Virus record (IMG/VR): IMGVR_UViG_3300025921_000033
Location: 1-45,033 of that record
DNA: 45,033 bases
Strand: one strand, 5' to 3'
Origin: a virus
Shown here piece after piece: positions 1 to 7,435 of this stretch (position 1 is its first letter; every line of letters begins with the position of its first letter). Both the position numbers and the translations under genes were made by a program. A model generated the notes under the pieces. That model searched no databases. It saw only the letters and a program-made list of their open reading frames with translations, and had not been told where the DNA came from.

Positions 1-69
1 TATTTTGAATAGCTCATACTGTTTTATTTTTTTGATATTCATGGGTCAAATTTTTGACGGGGCGGCTCG

Positions 70-294
70 ATGTTTCTGGAAAGATTAAAGTTTTGGGATA
101 GTTGTTGGTATTGTAATAAGCTTTTTTGGTTTCGAAAAAGAGAACTTATTAAAGTCAAGGTGTTAGACGGCGAGATAGAGATGCACTTTTGTAAAGGATG
201 CGCCGAAATAGTTTATGAGATAGAGAGCCATGAAAAAACACGATATTCGGAGCGTGCTGGACAATACATCGGCGAAGACGGAAACGACGAGTGA
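70..294 (+). CDS. Small CxxC/CxxC zinc-binding-like protein
   Basis: This 74-residue protein of unknown role has two Cys-x2-Cys pairs, one near the N-terminus (SCWYCNK) and one mid-protein (FCKGCAE), about 25 residues apart. That spacing suits a treble-clef or zinc-ribbon fold. Its 3' end overlaps the start of the gp62 gene by 65 bases in another frame, so the two may be translationally coupled. The first 69 bases of the window hold no gene I can support; one frame is open from the left edge to base 106 but resembles nothing I know. No function is assigned. Confidence 0.6.
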   Translation: MFLERLKFWDSCWYCNKLFWFRKRELIKVKVLDGEIEMHFCKGCAEIVYEIESHEKTRYSERAGQYIGEDGNDE

Positions 295-733
295 GCACGT
301 TACAGAGTTTAGCCCTTGGCGCTATCTTGATTCTATTGTCATGGGGACAGGGGGTGATCTTACTAGCGATGCTCTCTTTCACCGAAAGCCTGATGACGGG
401 GGTTATAATCCTTTCCTTGTCAATAGCATGCTTTCTCGCTACCCCGACACTTTGCCTTTTGCTTATGCCATGAATCGGGCCATCGTGAATGGCCTAAGTT
501 GGAAAAACCATTACCTTTATCTCTACCATGCCATTCCTAAAAAGAAGCGTTGGTCGGGTCGCATGAGCAAGGCTAAGCGGACAGACGACAAGATTGTCGA
601 GGCCATTTCCGAGTACACTAAAGAGAATAGTGTAAGGGCTCGGGAGTACATGAGATTCTTGAGTGAGGAACAACAAAAATTGATTTGTGACGCAAAGGGT
701 GGCGTTAAACGAAATGACGCAAAAACAGGATGA
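230..733 (+). CDS. 62: Clamp loader small subunit, T4 gp62-like
   Basis: This is the probable small subunit of the sliding-clamp loader, which with gp44 places the gp45 clamp on DNA for replication and late transcription. The central block (YNPFLVNSMLSRYPDTL, then YAMNR, then a basic PKKKRW motif, then a KEYY-like EYTKE stretch) follows the pattern of phage clamp-loader A-subunit proteins in T4-like phages. Length, 167 residues, is close to the T4 protein (187). The next gene is regA, the same order as T4 (44-62-regA), which strongly supports the call. The N-terminal 40 residues are not recognisable and the true start could be further in. Confidence 0.8.
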   Translation: MKKHDIRSVLDNTSAKTETTSEHVTEFSPWRYLDSIVMGTGGDLTSDALFHRKPDDGGYNPFLVNSMLSRYPDTLPFAYAMNRAIVNGLSWKNHYLYLYHAIPKKKRWSGRMSKAKRTDDKIVEAISEYTKENSVRAREYMRFLSEEQQKLICDAKGGVKRNDAKTG

Positions 734-1136
734 CATTTTCCGTAGCCTAGGGGTCGAAGTAAAGTTCAAAAACCCGAACGACTTTCACAAAGTCAAAGAA
801 ACTTTGGAGAGAATTGGCATTCCCAGTCGCAAAGGGAAGATTTTATATCAGAGCTGCCATGTCTTGCATAAGCAAGGCCGATATGCCATTATGCATTTCA
901 AGGAACTATTTTCCCTTGATGGCAAGCCCAGTAATTTTGATGAAGAAGACAAAGCCCGGCGCAATACTATTGCCACTCTCTTAGAGGAGTGGGGTTTGGT
1001 GAAGGTGCTGGAGCCGGAGAGGATTGAAGAACCTCGCTCACCTTTAACACAGCTAAAGATTCTTAAGTTCTCGGAAAAGGCCGAGTGGGAATTACAAGCA
1101 AAGTATACTATCGGAAAGAAGCGAAGGGAATTCTAA
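714..1136 (+). CDS. regA: RegA translational repressor
   Basis: This is T4 RegA-like: an RNA-binding protein that represses translation of many early phage mRNAs by covering their start regions. From about residue 15 the protein follows T4 RegA closely: KVKETLERIGI, then LYQSCHVLHKQGRYAIMHFKE, then DEEDKARR and LLEEWGLV, ending with a KYTIG-type C-terminus. Length (140 residues) is close to T4 RegA (122). I chose ATG 714; a GTG at 687 is in frame but lies deeper inside gp62. The gene overlaps the 3' end of gp62 by 20 bases. In T4 the gene for DNA polymerase (43) follows; here unknown genes follow instead. Confidence 0.93.
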   Translation: MTQKQDDIFRSLGVEVKFKNPNDFHKVKETLERIGIPSRKGKILYQSCHVLHKQGRYAIMHFKELFSLDGKPSNFDEEDKARRNTIATLLEEWGLVKVLEPERIEEPRSPLTQLKILKFSEKAEWELQAKYTIGKKRREF

Positions 1137-1137
1137 G

Positions 1138-1695
1138 ATGAGTGGTGTAGAAGATATTACGAATAAACTATGGAAAGTGCAGCATCTTCAACATCGGGTT
1201 GTTGGCATCTCGGGCATTGCTCAGATTCATCATGAGTGCGCCATTGTCGCTGATAATGGTAGTAAGATAGCTGCGATTAGTCTTGAATTTCTTGGATTAG
1301 AGCCCTTGGTGCAGGCTGAGGCTGAGTGGAAGTTGGCCGAACATGTAGCCGAGGCCCATAATACTTGGCTTGCTATGAAAGGCCAACCGGTTCTTGAGAG
1401 GAAGCCGAGAGAAGAGTTGACCTCTGTTGCTGAGAGGCTTACTAATGGGAATCGAGGTAAGTGGTTTACCGATGGAACCAGGGACGTGAAGGCAAAGGAT
1501 TGCCCGCCCGGTTTCCGCCCCGGTCGCAGTGGCGCCTTTAAGAGAAAGAGTGTAGGTCATGAAGAAGCCCCGCAAGCCCAAGATGCCCAAAGCCAGGAGC
1601 CTCAACACCAAGTTCAAGCCGAAAGTGTTGGTGCCGAAGACAGAGTACAAGCGGTCCCTTTCTCGCAAACTGGAGAAGGATGGTATCGACCATAA
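1138..1695 (+). CDS. Hypothetical protein, Gln-rich C-terminus
   Basis: This 185-residue protein starts one base after the regA stop, so it is probably co-translated with it. Residues 1-90 look like a compact domain. Residues 90-130 are basic and Gly-rich (GNRGKWFTDGTRD, PGFRPGRSG). The last 45 residues are a low-complexity Gln/Glu/Ala run that coincides with a second frame encoding a small basic protein (1559-1699), so the low complexity may be a by-product of that overlap. No family recognised. Confidence 0.65.
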   Translation: MSGVEDITNKLWKVQHLQHRVVGISGIAQIHHECAIVADNGSKIAAISLEFLGLEPLVQAEAEWKLAEHVAEAHNTWLAMKGQPVLERKPREELTSVAERLTNGNRGKWFTDGTRDVKAKDCPPGFRPGRSGAFKRKSVGHEEAPQAQDAQSQEPQHQVQAESVGAEDRVQAVPFSQTGEGWYRP

Positions 1696-1699
1696 CTAA
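1559..1699 (+). CDS. Small basic protein, overlapping frame
   Basis: A 46-residue Lys/Arg/Pro-rich frame (MKKPRKPKMPKARSLNTKF at its start) overlaps the 3' end of the preceding gene by 137 bases and ends exactly one base before the next ATG (TAAATG). The regular basic composition looks more like a real phage protein than the Gln-rich text in the competing frame. The Shine-Dalgarno (SD) match (AGAGAAAGAG) is weak. It could be a nucleic-acid-binding protein, but that is inferred only from charge. Confidence 0.45.
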   Translation: MKKPRKPKMPKARSLNTKFKPKVLVPKTEYKRSLSRKLEKDGIDHN

Positions 1700-2092
1700 A
1701 TGGACAAAGGCGAAAAGCTCTTAGAATCCTTCGCTAGGAGAGATGATTCGGAGCTTCTTGACGCTTACGATGCCGGAGAAGTTGTTTCCTTCGTAGTCCC
1801 CTTTTTGGGGGATTACGTTATTCATGTCATGAAAGAAAACCTCAATCAAGATATCGAAGATTGGTTTTATGTCAGTGCCGACTATCAAGATTCAATGATC
1901 AAAAGGATTGAGGTTCTTTTGGACCATTACGGGGATTATCCACCGATGACACCGGGAGAAACTGCTGACATGGTTGTTATCGCCCGCTCATGGCTTGCCT
2001 ATGAGTTGTTGTATGGAGTGGGGGAGAGATATCTTCGAAAGACCATAAGTCGAGAAAACTTCAGTAAGCATCTTGAAAGGAAGAAAACATGA
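1700..2092 (+). CDS. Hypothetical acidic protein
   Basis: A 130-residue protein, mostly acidic and predicted helical, with a hydrophobic stretch around residues 28-45. The start follows a TAA by zero bases and the end overlaps the next ATG (ATGA). It sits in a run of co-directional small genes after regA. No known family or catalytic motif is seen. Confidence 0.7.
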   Translation: MDKGEKLLESFARRDDSELLDAYDAGEVVSFVVPFLGDYVIHVMKENLNQDIEDWFYVSADYQDSMIKRIEVLLDHYGDYPPMTPGETADMVVIARSWLAYELLYGVGERYLRKTISRENFSKHLERKKT

Positions 2093-2460
2093 TCGACAGC
2101 CTTAGACATTTGCAACTTTTGGACTCTTTTAAGGAGCGCCTTGACAACTTCATTCGGGCTCATGTGGAGAAACTGAGTTTTGATAAGGCTCAGTATGATA
2201 TTGAAGTATCAAAAGATGAGCCCGGTGGCCACACAAAGTACACCATCAATCTTCAAATTACCGATTACGGCCAGCAAGTTGTCCAACTCACTCCCCGCCA
2301 TGATGGATTCAGTATCAATGTCCACGTTGTCGAGAAGGGAAAGAAGACCATTCCTCAATTTTTGATTTCGATGTTCCACGAAGACTTGCTTGGGGAATAC
2401 TTGGATAACTCGGTGCCGGAGGTACCGGAGGGAAACGACCACAGCCACACGACGAAATAA
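2089..2460 (+). CDS. Hypothetical protein with QVVQL motif
   Basis: A 123-residue protein with a helical N-terminus (about residues 1-35) and a beta-rich middle (residues 40-95). The middle, Y-x4-SK-x2-P-x-G...YT-x-N...Q-VVQL...DG, can be laid against the protein at 12630-12974, so the two may be distant paralogues. The last 20 residues are His/Glu/Pro-rich. The start overlaps the preceding stop (ATGA). Function unknown. Confidence 0.7.
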   Translation: MIDSLRHLQLLDSFKERLDNFIRAHVEKLSFDKAQYDIEVSKDEPGGHTKYTINLQITDYGQQVVQLTPRHDGFSINVHVVEKGKKTIPQFLISMFHEDLLGEYLDNSVPEVPEGNDHSHTTK

Positions 2461-2465
2461 GTCTA

Positions 2466-2609
2466 GAGGGTGGCTGGCCGAAAACTAAGACATTCTTTTC
2501 GATTGTCGGGTTTATCTTTTTGGTTTGGTTGGCAGCTGTGGGGCTGATGCTCACTATGGCGGGGGTTATCTATGGAATTATTATTTTGAACTTGCTTAGT
2601 CTCCTCTGA
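2466..2609 (+). other. Possible small membrane protein frame, no clear start
   Basis: An open frame overlaps the end of the preceding gene and encodes a charged segment (GGWPKTK) followed by a long hydrophobic stretch of about 35 residues ending in TGA at 2609. It looks like a genuine transmembrane protein but has no ATG, GTG or good TTG start before the hydrophobic part; the frame is open back to 2409. It could start at a rare codon or be reached by a frameshift from the preceding gene. Role unknown. Confidence 0.3.
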
Positions 2610-2825
2610 TGGGTTAAGACTGGGCCGCAACCATTATCCGGGGGGTTGGTGACTGGACTGACCCCTTTGAAGACAGCTTGTGACAACCGTGGGTTTGGTT
2701 GTGTGTGTTGGGATTAGACCGCATCGTCTGTAGCTTCGACGGAAGTCTCCAGCTCAAGGGCTCCGGCCCCAATGCTCAGTATGGGTGGATGACCAGTGAT
2801 TGAGCCCTATGCAAACGGTGTGAAA
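2610..2825 (+). other. Gap with an RNase H-like peptide fragment
   Basis: Over 200 bases without a convincing complete gene. A frame starting at GTG 2705 encodes about 32 residues ending at 2803 and containing a D-G-S motif followed by NAQYGW, reminiscent of the first strand of RNase H-fold proteins, then stops. It may be a decayed or truncated gene. GC-rich inverted repeats (for example GGGGTTGG...CTGACCCC near 2641-2665) could form RNA structure. No tRNA was found here. Confidence 0.25.
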
Positions 2826-3290
2826 ATGCTTCAATATGTGACTGGAAATCTTCTCGACACGTCGGACCCATATATCGCTCACGGATGCAATTCTTCGGCC
2901 CGCATGGGAGCTGGCGTCGCCTTGCAAATTGCGAGGCGGTATCCTTGGGTGGCGGAGAAGTTCAAAGAGACGTATAAGTGGGAAGTTGGCTTTCATGGGC
3001 GGGGCGACGGTTTGCCGCTTGGGGCGGTATATGAGTATTCCCAACGAGACGCCCCTTATCGCATCCTTAACCTTATTACTCAAAGGGGCTATGGGCGGGA
3101 CGGCAAGAGATACTTGTCATATGATGCCCTAGATGACGCATTCCGGGCTGTGCGCAAGAAGATTGGAACCGCCCGACTCTCTATCCCCCGGATTGGCGCC
3201 GGGCTTGGTGGGGGCTCCTGGGTCATTGTAGCCGCCATTATTGAGGAGAACTTTCGGGACAGCGTTGTGACTGTGTGGGACTTGTCATGA
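2826..3290 (+). CDS. Macro-domain (ADP-ribose processing) protein
   Basis: This 154-residue protein is a stand-alone macro domain, a fold that binds ADP-ribose and often hydrolyses ADP-ribose-1''-phosphate or ADP-ribosyl adducts. The sequence shows the family signatures: GNLLD at residues 7-11, IAHGCN at 17-22, MGAGVALQI at 27-35 followed by YP, and the phosphate-binding loop PRIGAGLGGG near residues 120-130. ATG 2826 puts the first strand at the N-terminus as usual; a GTG at 2796 is also in frame. In a phage it could reverse host ADP-ribosylation or process ADP-ribose phosphate from RNA repair; the sequence alone does not decide. Confidence 0.88.
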   Translation: MLQYVTGNLLDTSDPYIAHGCNSSARMGAGVALQIARRYPWVAEKFKETYKWEVGFHGRGDGLPLGAVYEYSQRDAPYRILNLITQRGYGRDGKRYLSYDALDDAFRAVRKKIGTARLSIPRIGAGLGGGSWVIVAAIIEENFRDSVVTVWDLS

Positions 3291-3517
3291 AGTACGAGCC
3301 AAAGAAGTGCACCAACCCAAAATGTGATGGCTACTACTGCCAAGAAAGCTGGGATTGGAATTGCGTTGTTTGCGGGAGGGGTGGCCAGCCTTTCTTGACT
3401 TCTCCCGGTCCCCAAGGGCAAGTTGGATGGCTTCCTAAGACCAAGGGAGAAAAAATCTGGGCCATCAATAGGCTCTTCGAACGCTGTGGCAAGTCTGTCT
3501 TAGGAGTTGTCAAGTGA
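3287..3517 (+). CDS. Zinc-ribbon-like small protein
   Basis: A 76-residue protein whose N-terminal half holds six cysteines, including a C-x4-C, a C-x2-C and a YYCQ segment, consistent with a zinc ribbon. The C-terminal half is Pro/Gly-rich followed by a short helix. It overlaps the macro-domain gene by ATGA and the next gene by GTGA, so it is part of a tightly coupled run. Function unknown. Confidence 0.65.
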   Translation: MKYEPKKCTNPKCDGYYCQESWDWNCVVCGRGGQPFLTSPGPQGQVGWLPKTKGEKIWAINRLFERCGKSVLGVVK

Positions 3518-3723
3518 GGCGAGCAGCAAGACGGCGGCGGTGTAAAGAAAAGCGCCGGCTCAAGAGAGCCCATGCCGAGTTGTGGGATCTCATGGTCGAG
3601 GAAGTTCGAAATGAGCTAAACCAGGAAATCGTCAATTACGTGTCGGGTACAGGCCCGGCCCCAACTCCGATAACCTTTACCAAAGAAGGTATCGAGACAC
3701 TCTGGAGTAAATGGGCTAGATGA
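3514..3723 (+). CDS. Hypothetical basic N-terminus protein
   Basis: A 69-residue protein starting at GTG, which overlaps the preceding TGA. The first 20 residues are almost all Arg/Lys (RRAARRRRCKEKRRLKRA), suggesting RNA or DNA contact; the rest is a mixed helix. It ends in an overlap with the next ATG. No family recognised. Confidence 0.55.
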   Translation: MRRAARRRRCKEKRRLKRAHAELWDLMVEEVRNELNQEIVNYVSGTGPAPTPITFTKEGIETLWSKWAR

Positions 3724-4349
3724 AGATTCACTGGGCTAAAAATCCTCTTGAAACCGAGGTTGAGCTTGATACTCCGCAAGAGGAACTTCTTGTGAAGGCA
3801 CAACTTCGGGTAGATGAATTGAAGTACGTCCTTGGGGACATAGAGTTGGCGGTCGAGGACAATAATAAGATTGAAGACGCCATAGAAAATGTCTTTTCGG
3901 TTATTGCAAGGGCTGACGACCTTGTTCCGGCTTTTCGTAATTCTTTGATGGGCTCCCATCTGGGCGATTGTGTTTGTATAGCTGCCTCTTGCATCAAGTG
4001 TCGAACCGAGAGATTCCTGGGCATAAACACTATCAGGGGTCTCAACAAGCATGCGGGGGATGCTATAGCTGGGGCCTTTATCAAGGCAAAGTTCGAGACA
4101 AATGATGGTCATGACTATGACCTTAAGAAAGCCTTGGACTATCTGAAAAACTATAATCCGGAGACGGATTCAGATATTGCCAAGAATCTTGAGAAATATT
4201 CTTGGTATAGAAAATTTTTCCCCGAATGGAAGAAGGCTTCTAACGAAGCTTACGAGTGGTTAAAAATTTATCAGGAGCGACACTATCCCGACTATGACCA
4301 TGTTAAAGAAGACTTGGAAAAAGATTTGCGGTTGGTTTACTCTCTCTAA
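3720..4349 (+). CDS. Hypothetical protein, mostly helical
   Basis: A 209-residue protein, acidic and predicted largely helical, with a Cys pair region (CVCIAASCIKC, residues 80-90) that might bind metal or be incidental. The start overlaps the preceding stop (TAGATGA). No conserved catalytic motif or family is recognised. It lies directly before a metallophosphoesterase gene. Confidence 0.7.
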   Translation: MKIHWAKNPLETEVELDTPQEELLVKAQLRVDELKYVLGDIELAVEDNNKIEDAIENVFSVIARADDLVPAFRNSLMGSHLGDCVCIAASCIKCRTERFLGINTIRGLNKHAGDAIAGAFIKAKFETNDGHDYDLKKALDYLKNYNPETDSDIAKNLEKYSWYRKFFPEWKKASNEAYEWLKIYQERHYPDYDHVKEDLEKDLRLVYSL

Positions 4350-4360
4350 AAAGAAAAAAG

Positions 4361-5347
4361 ATGTTACTAGACAATTCTATACTATGCCAGATGGGAGAAA
4401 ATTTCGGGTCGGGGGGTGTATTCGGCCAGGGACAAGGCGACGGAAATAACCCGATGAAGGAGGATGACCCGCCTCTAAAGATTGTCTATGTCAGTGATTT
4501 GCATCTTGAGATAAATGGATGGAACAAGGATTCTGGTACAGCCAAGGGGTTTGAACCGGGAGATGTTCTTGTCTTGGCTGGAGATATTATTCCGGCTGCT
4601 TATATTCTTCCTCACCGTACCGACCCCGAAGCCCGCAAAAAGAAGTCATCGGTGAAGAGGTTTGCCAAGCAAATTTTTCCTCAGTATCGAAAAGTTATCA
4701 TGATTATGGGCAATCATGAGCACTATCATTATCGATATGAAGAAACTTATGATTCTTTGAAAGAGTGGTGGTCTCAGTGGCCCCAGATTTCTTTTGTGGA
4801 AAATGAAGTTGTGATTTTTGAGGGGGTGCGTTTTCTGTGCGCAACCCTTTGGACGGACATGGATGGAGCTAACCCCATTGCTATCCAAACTTGTGGATCT
4901 GGGATGAATGATTACCATTACATAAAGAGCGGTCTTGACTTTCGCCCGATTCGGCCGGACTATACCATTCGCCGTCATAAGGTATCCATGGAATTTTTGG
5001 AGGAAAATCTCGCAAAAGAGTGGGATGGGGTGACAGTTCTGGTCACGCATCATTCGCCGACTAACTACGGCTCAGCTCCTCAGTTTAGGGCCGGAAGGGG
5101 GTTAAATAGTGCGTACTATACTTCCCTAGAGGAGTGGATTCTTGACCGGCCACAGATTGCCGCATGGGTTCACGGACACACGCATTACACGCACACTATG
5201 CAGGTGGGCTCTACTTGGATTGTCGCTAACCAACTGGGGTACTATCTTGAGGGAAGGCGTTATTATGACTTTGCGGGCGACTGCTGGCTTGAGGTTAGGG
5301 ATGTCAATGGTGAAAAGAGGGTGGTGCCTTGTCAGCGGCAAAAATAA
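4361..5347 (+). CDS. Metallophosphoesterase (calcineurin-like)
   Basis: This is a two-metal phosphoesterase. The family motifs are in order: SDLHLE (residues 45-50), AGDI (73-76), GNHEHY (117-122), THHSP (near 230) and HGHTHYTH (near 272). These supply the metal-binding Asp, His and Asn residues. ATG 4361 has an A/G-rich leader; ATG 4454 (giving about 297 residues) starts just before the first beta strand and may be the real start, because the first 30 residues are Gly-rich and unlike the family. Substrate unknown: phage members range from nucleotide phosphatases to RNA or DNA end processing. A second member of the family is encoded at 7428-8126. Confidence 0.85.
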   Translation: MLLDNSILCQMGENFGSGGVFGQGQGDGNNPMKEDDPPLKIVYVSDLHLEINGWNKDSGTAKGFEPGDVLVLAGDIIPAAYILPHRTDPEARKKKSSVKRFAKQIFPQYRKVIMIMGNHEHYHYRYEETYDSLKEWWSQWPQISFVENEVVIFEGVRFLCATLWTDMDGANPIAIQTCGSGMNDYHYIKSGLDFRPIRPDYTIRRHKVSMEFLEENLAKEWDGVTVLVTHHSPTNYGSAPQFRAGRGLNSAYYTSLEEWILDRPQIAAWVHGHTHYTHTMQVGSTWIVANQLGYYLEGRRYYDFAGDCWLEVRDVNGEKRVVPCQRQK

Positions 5348-5604
5348 AAACTTCTGAGATTGCCAAAATTTCGGAAGTTGTCCAACGTTACCTCAGTCTT
5401 CGGCAGCAAATTTTTGAGTTTCAAGGTGTCCACGGAAAACGGGGCTCTCGCCTTGTATATCGACAAGGCGACGACGAGTACACTTTCAATCATTTCAGTT
5501 TGGAAGTGAAGAATTTTTTGCATTCACATTTTCATAGCCTGTCCCGAGAGGCCGATAATCTTCGTAAGGAAATTGAAGATGCCGGATTTGAATGCGATAT
5601 CTGA
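5329..5604 (+). CDS. Hypothetical helical protein
   Basis: A 91-residue protein that begins with TTG inside the end of the phosphoesterase gene and is mainly helical with heptad-like spacing at both ends, so a short coiled coil is possible. No domain recognised. Its end overlaps the next gene by 26 bases. Confidence 0.55.
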   Translation: MSAAKIKTSEIAKISEVVQRYLSLRQQIFEFQGVHGKRGSRLVYRQGDDEYTFNHFSLEVKNFLHSHFHSLSREADNLRKEIEDAGFECDI

Positions 5605-5830
5605 ATATCTTGGCGGCTCTCGGAATTTTGGCCATGGCAAGATCTGTGAATGTTGTCTAAAACCTATCGATGACCTTGCTGGTAATCCTGGAAAGTGGGG
5701 AAGTCGTTCTGGTGATTTTTGGTATCACTGGTCTTGCATTCGCAAGGCCGTGGATTATTTTGTGAAGTATACAGAAGGTACATACTTGTCTCCCCGAGAC
5801 CCCGAATGGCCCAACAAAGACGAATCATGA
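5579..5830 (+). CDS. Zinc-binding-like protein (CxxC...HxxC)
   Basis: An 83-residue protein with a CECC motif near residue 24 and a WYHWSC motif near residue 50, a pattern typical of single-zinc treble-clef fingers in phage proteins. ATG 5579 has an AAGGAAAT purine-rich leader; an in-frame TTG lies two codons upstream. The stop overlaps the next small gene (ATGATG). Function unknown. Confidence 0.6.
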   Translation: MPDLNAISEYLGGSRNFGHGKICECCLKPIDDLAGNPGKWGSRSGDFWYHWSCIRKAVDYFVKYTEGTYLSPRDPEWPNKDES

Positions 5831-5904
5831 TGCATCAGTGGATTTTCCTTGCGGGGGCGGTGTGTTTCATGGTAGGCACGATTCTCCAAATGCTAGGATG
5901 GTAA
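5827..5904 (+). CDS. Tiny single-span membrane protein
   Basis: A 25-residue protein that is almost one transmembrane helix (WIFLAGAVCFMVGTILQML). It starts at ATG overlapping the previous stop. Several such miniature membrane proteins occur in this genome (6161, 19592, 42096, 43206). Role unknown. Confidence 0.5.
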   Translation: MMHQWIFLAGAVCFMVGTILQMLGW

Positions 5905-5905
5905 C

Positions 5906-6148
5906 ATGTACGTTGTTGTTCACGACTTCCAAGGGCCAAACCAGACGCCGGGATGCGAGACCTATCAGCATCTTCACCAAGCTCTGGAAAGGATAATGTT
6001 GGTGGCGACTTGCACTTGCAAGTCGGACCCCTTACTTCTAGACACCAACTCTCTTGAAGGGGGGGTGGCATGGAATGGGCGGCACTGGAGTCCTGTCCTT
6101 CCCGAGACCAAGGTGGAATGGCTCCAAAGGCTTAAGATAGCTGTGTGA
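5906..6148 (+). CDS. Hypothetical protein
   Basis: An 80-residue protein starting one base after the previous stop. It contains a CTCK segment (residues 36-39) and several tryptophans in the C-terminal half. No family recognised; a small soluble domain seems likely. Confidence 0.55.
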   Translation: MYVVVHDFQGPNQTPGCETYQHLHQALERIMLVATCTCKSDPLLLDTNSLEGGVAWNGRHWSPVLPETKVEWLQRLKIAV

Positions 6149-6160
6149 GGTAGGACTATC

Positions 6161-6271
6161 ATGCCGTACTTCTTCTTCGGCTTTTTTGTTGGGGTTTGGT
6201 GGGCGTGTCTTGAAAGTGAGAAGCCCCGCCCCCATCGTTATTCGAGGCCAACTCTAGTGCACTCACGATGA
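6161..6271 (+). CDS. Tiny membrane-anchored protein
   Basis: A 36-residue protein: an aromatic hydrophobic stretch (YFFFGFFVGVWWACL) followed by a basic Pro/Arg/His tail. The leader TAGGACTATC is a weak SD and the stop overlaps the next ATG (ATGA), which supports real translation. Function unknown. Confidence 0.5.
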   Translation: MPYFFFGFFVGVWWACLESEKPRPHRYSRPTLVHSR

Positions 6272-7005
6272 AACCCGAAACCGTTAAAGTTGTAGAATCC
6301 AAGGATGAGTTCGGCGACTTTGTTCGTGATCATCCTTCTTTTGGTGTCATTGGTGCCAGCCGATGCTCAGGGCGAGTTACCCTAGCGGGTTCGTCCTTGA
6401 AGCACCATGGCTACATCACGATTCGCATTAACTACGCTCGGGAGCGGGTTTCCCACACTCATTCGACCTTCATGGCATCGAACCGTCTTGAGGCATGCAT
6501 CGCCGAAGTGGCGCTGTCCGAGGCTCAGTGGGCATCCTTCGTGTCAACCCTGAATGTCGGTTCGGGCGTGCCTTGCACGGTCGAGTATGCTAAGGACGGC
6601 AAGATCAAGAGGCATCCATATATCGAGGATGAATCTTTTAACGAGCGCCGGGAAGCTGACATACGCCGTAAGACGGCCGAGATGCAAGCGCAGTTAAAAA
6701 GAGCCGTGGGCGCCTTGGACGAGCTTCTTAAAGAAAAAACTATCTCCAAAAAGAAGCTGGCCGAAGTGCGTAGTTTGTTTACTCAGCCAGTAGATAATGG
6801 TCCGTCTAACATGGAGCATATCGCTAACATGTTGACTGAGCATAAGGACAATCTTCTGGAGTCGGCTAAAGCCGAAGTTGCGTCCATGGTAACTCGTATG
6901 CACATGGAATTTCCCGGAGTGTCTAAGGGAATTGAATTTGATAGCTCCGGGGATGAAGAACAGGCCCGGCTAGAGTACGTCACAGAAAATGGGGAGAGAA
7001 AATGA
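6268..7005 (+). CDS. Hypothetical protein with C-terminal coiled coil
   Basis: A 245-residue protein. The N-terminal 115 residues look like a mixed alpha/beta domain with one HTHSTF motif (residues 63-68). From about residue 128 to 225 the sequence is long charged helices (KTAEMQAQLKRAVGALDELL), suggesting a coiled coil and an oligomer. The C-terminus is acidic. Start and stop both overlap neighbours by ATGA. No family recognised. Confidence 0.75.
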   Translation: MKPETVKVVESKDEFGDFVRDHPSFGVIGASRCSGRVTLAGSSLKHHGYITIRINYARERVSHTHSTFMASNRLEACIAEVALSEAQWASFVSTLNVGSGVPCTVEYAKDGKIKRHPYIEDESFNERREADIRRKTAEMQAQLKRAVGALDELLKEKTISKKKLAEVRSLFTQPVDNGPSNMEHIANMLTEHKDNLLESAKAEVASMVTRMHMEFPGVSKGIEFDSSGDEEQARLEYVTENGERK

Positions 7006-7190
7006 CTGAGGTTGAAGCCCTGATATATGCTATCAAGCATTTGAAGGACTCAATCGTTGCAAATCCGGCTCTTGGAATGGCAGGGGCTGCCCCAAAAGCT
7101 GTGGCAAAGCTTGAGAGCATGCTTAAGAAAGAAGTTGGAATGAAAAGGGTAGCAGATGCTATCCAGAACACAACTAATCGGGGACGATAA
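7002..7190 (+). CDS. Hypothetical helical protein
   Basis: A 62-residue protein, probably two or three helices with an Ala-rich turn. It overlaps the previous stop by ATGA and is followed by the next gene after two bases. No motif recognised. Confidence 0.55.
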   Translation: MTEVEALIYAIKHLKDSIVANPALGMAGAAPKAVAKLESMLKKEVGMKRVADAIQNTTNRGR

Positions 7191-7192
7191 AA

Positions 7193-7435
7193 ATGGCGGG
7201 TGCTAGAGGAAGGCGTTGTGTCAAAAGAGGTTCCCCCTGTGAGGGGACGGTGACATATCAAGTTTGGCACCTATTTGTCAATAATCTCGGGGTCAAGATT
7301 GATGTTCTAAAGCTTACAAAGGAACTTGGCATAAAAAACACTCATGCCACGATCCAAAGGATAAACGATAACTACATGCTTGATATCCGTCGCTGTGGAT
7401 ATGGGGTTTACGTTTTGGACGAGATTTATGAGTAG
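7193..7435 (+). CDS. Hypothetical protein, possible DNA-binding
   Basis: An 80-residue protein with a basic N-terminus (GARGRRCVKRG) and a helical middle (VLKLTKELGIKNTHATIQRI) that resembles a helix-turn-helix by spacing only. It ends with a TAG overlapping the start of the second phosphoesterase gene. Function unknown. Confidence 0.55.
   Translation: MAGARGRRCVKRGSPCEGTVTYQVWHLFVNNLGVKIDVLKLTKELGIKNTHATIQRINDNYMLDIRRCGYGVYVLDEIYE

Noticed and set aside
291-473. Plus-strand hydrophobic frame inside gp62
   Set aside because: It lies fully within the conserved gp62 coding sequence in another frame, and has no SD; the hydrophobicity is a by-product of the codon composition.
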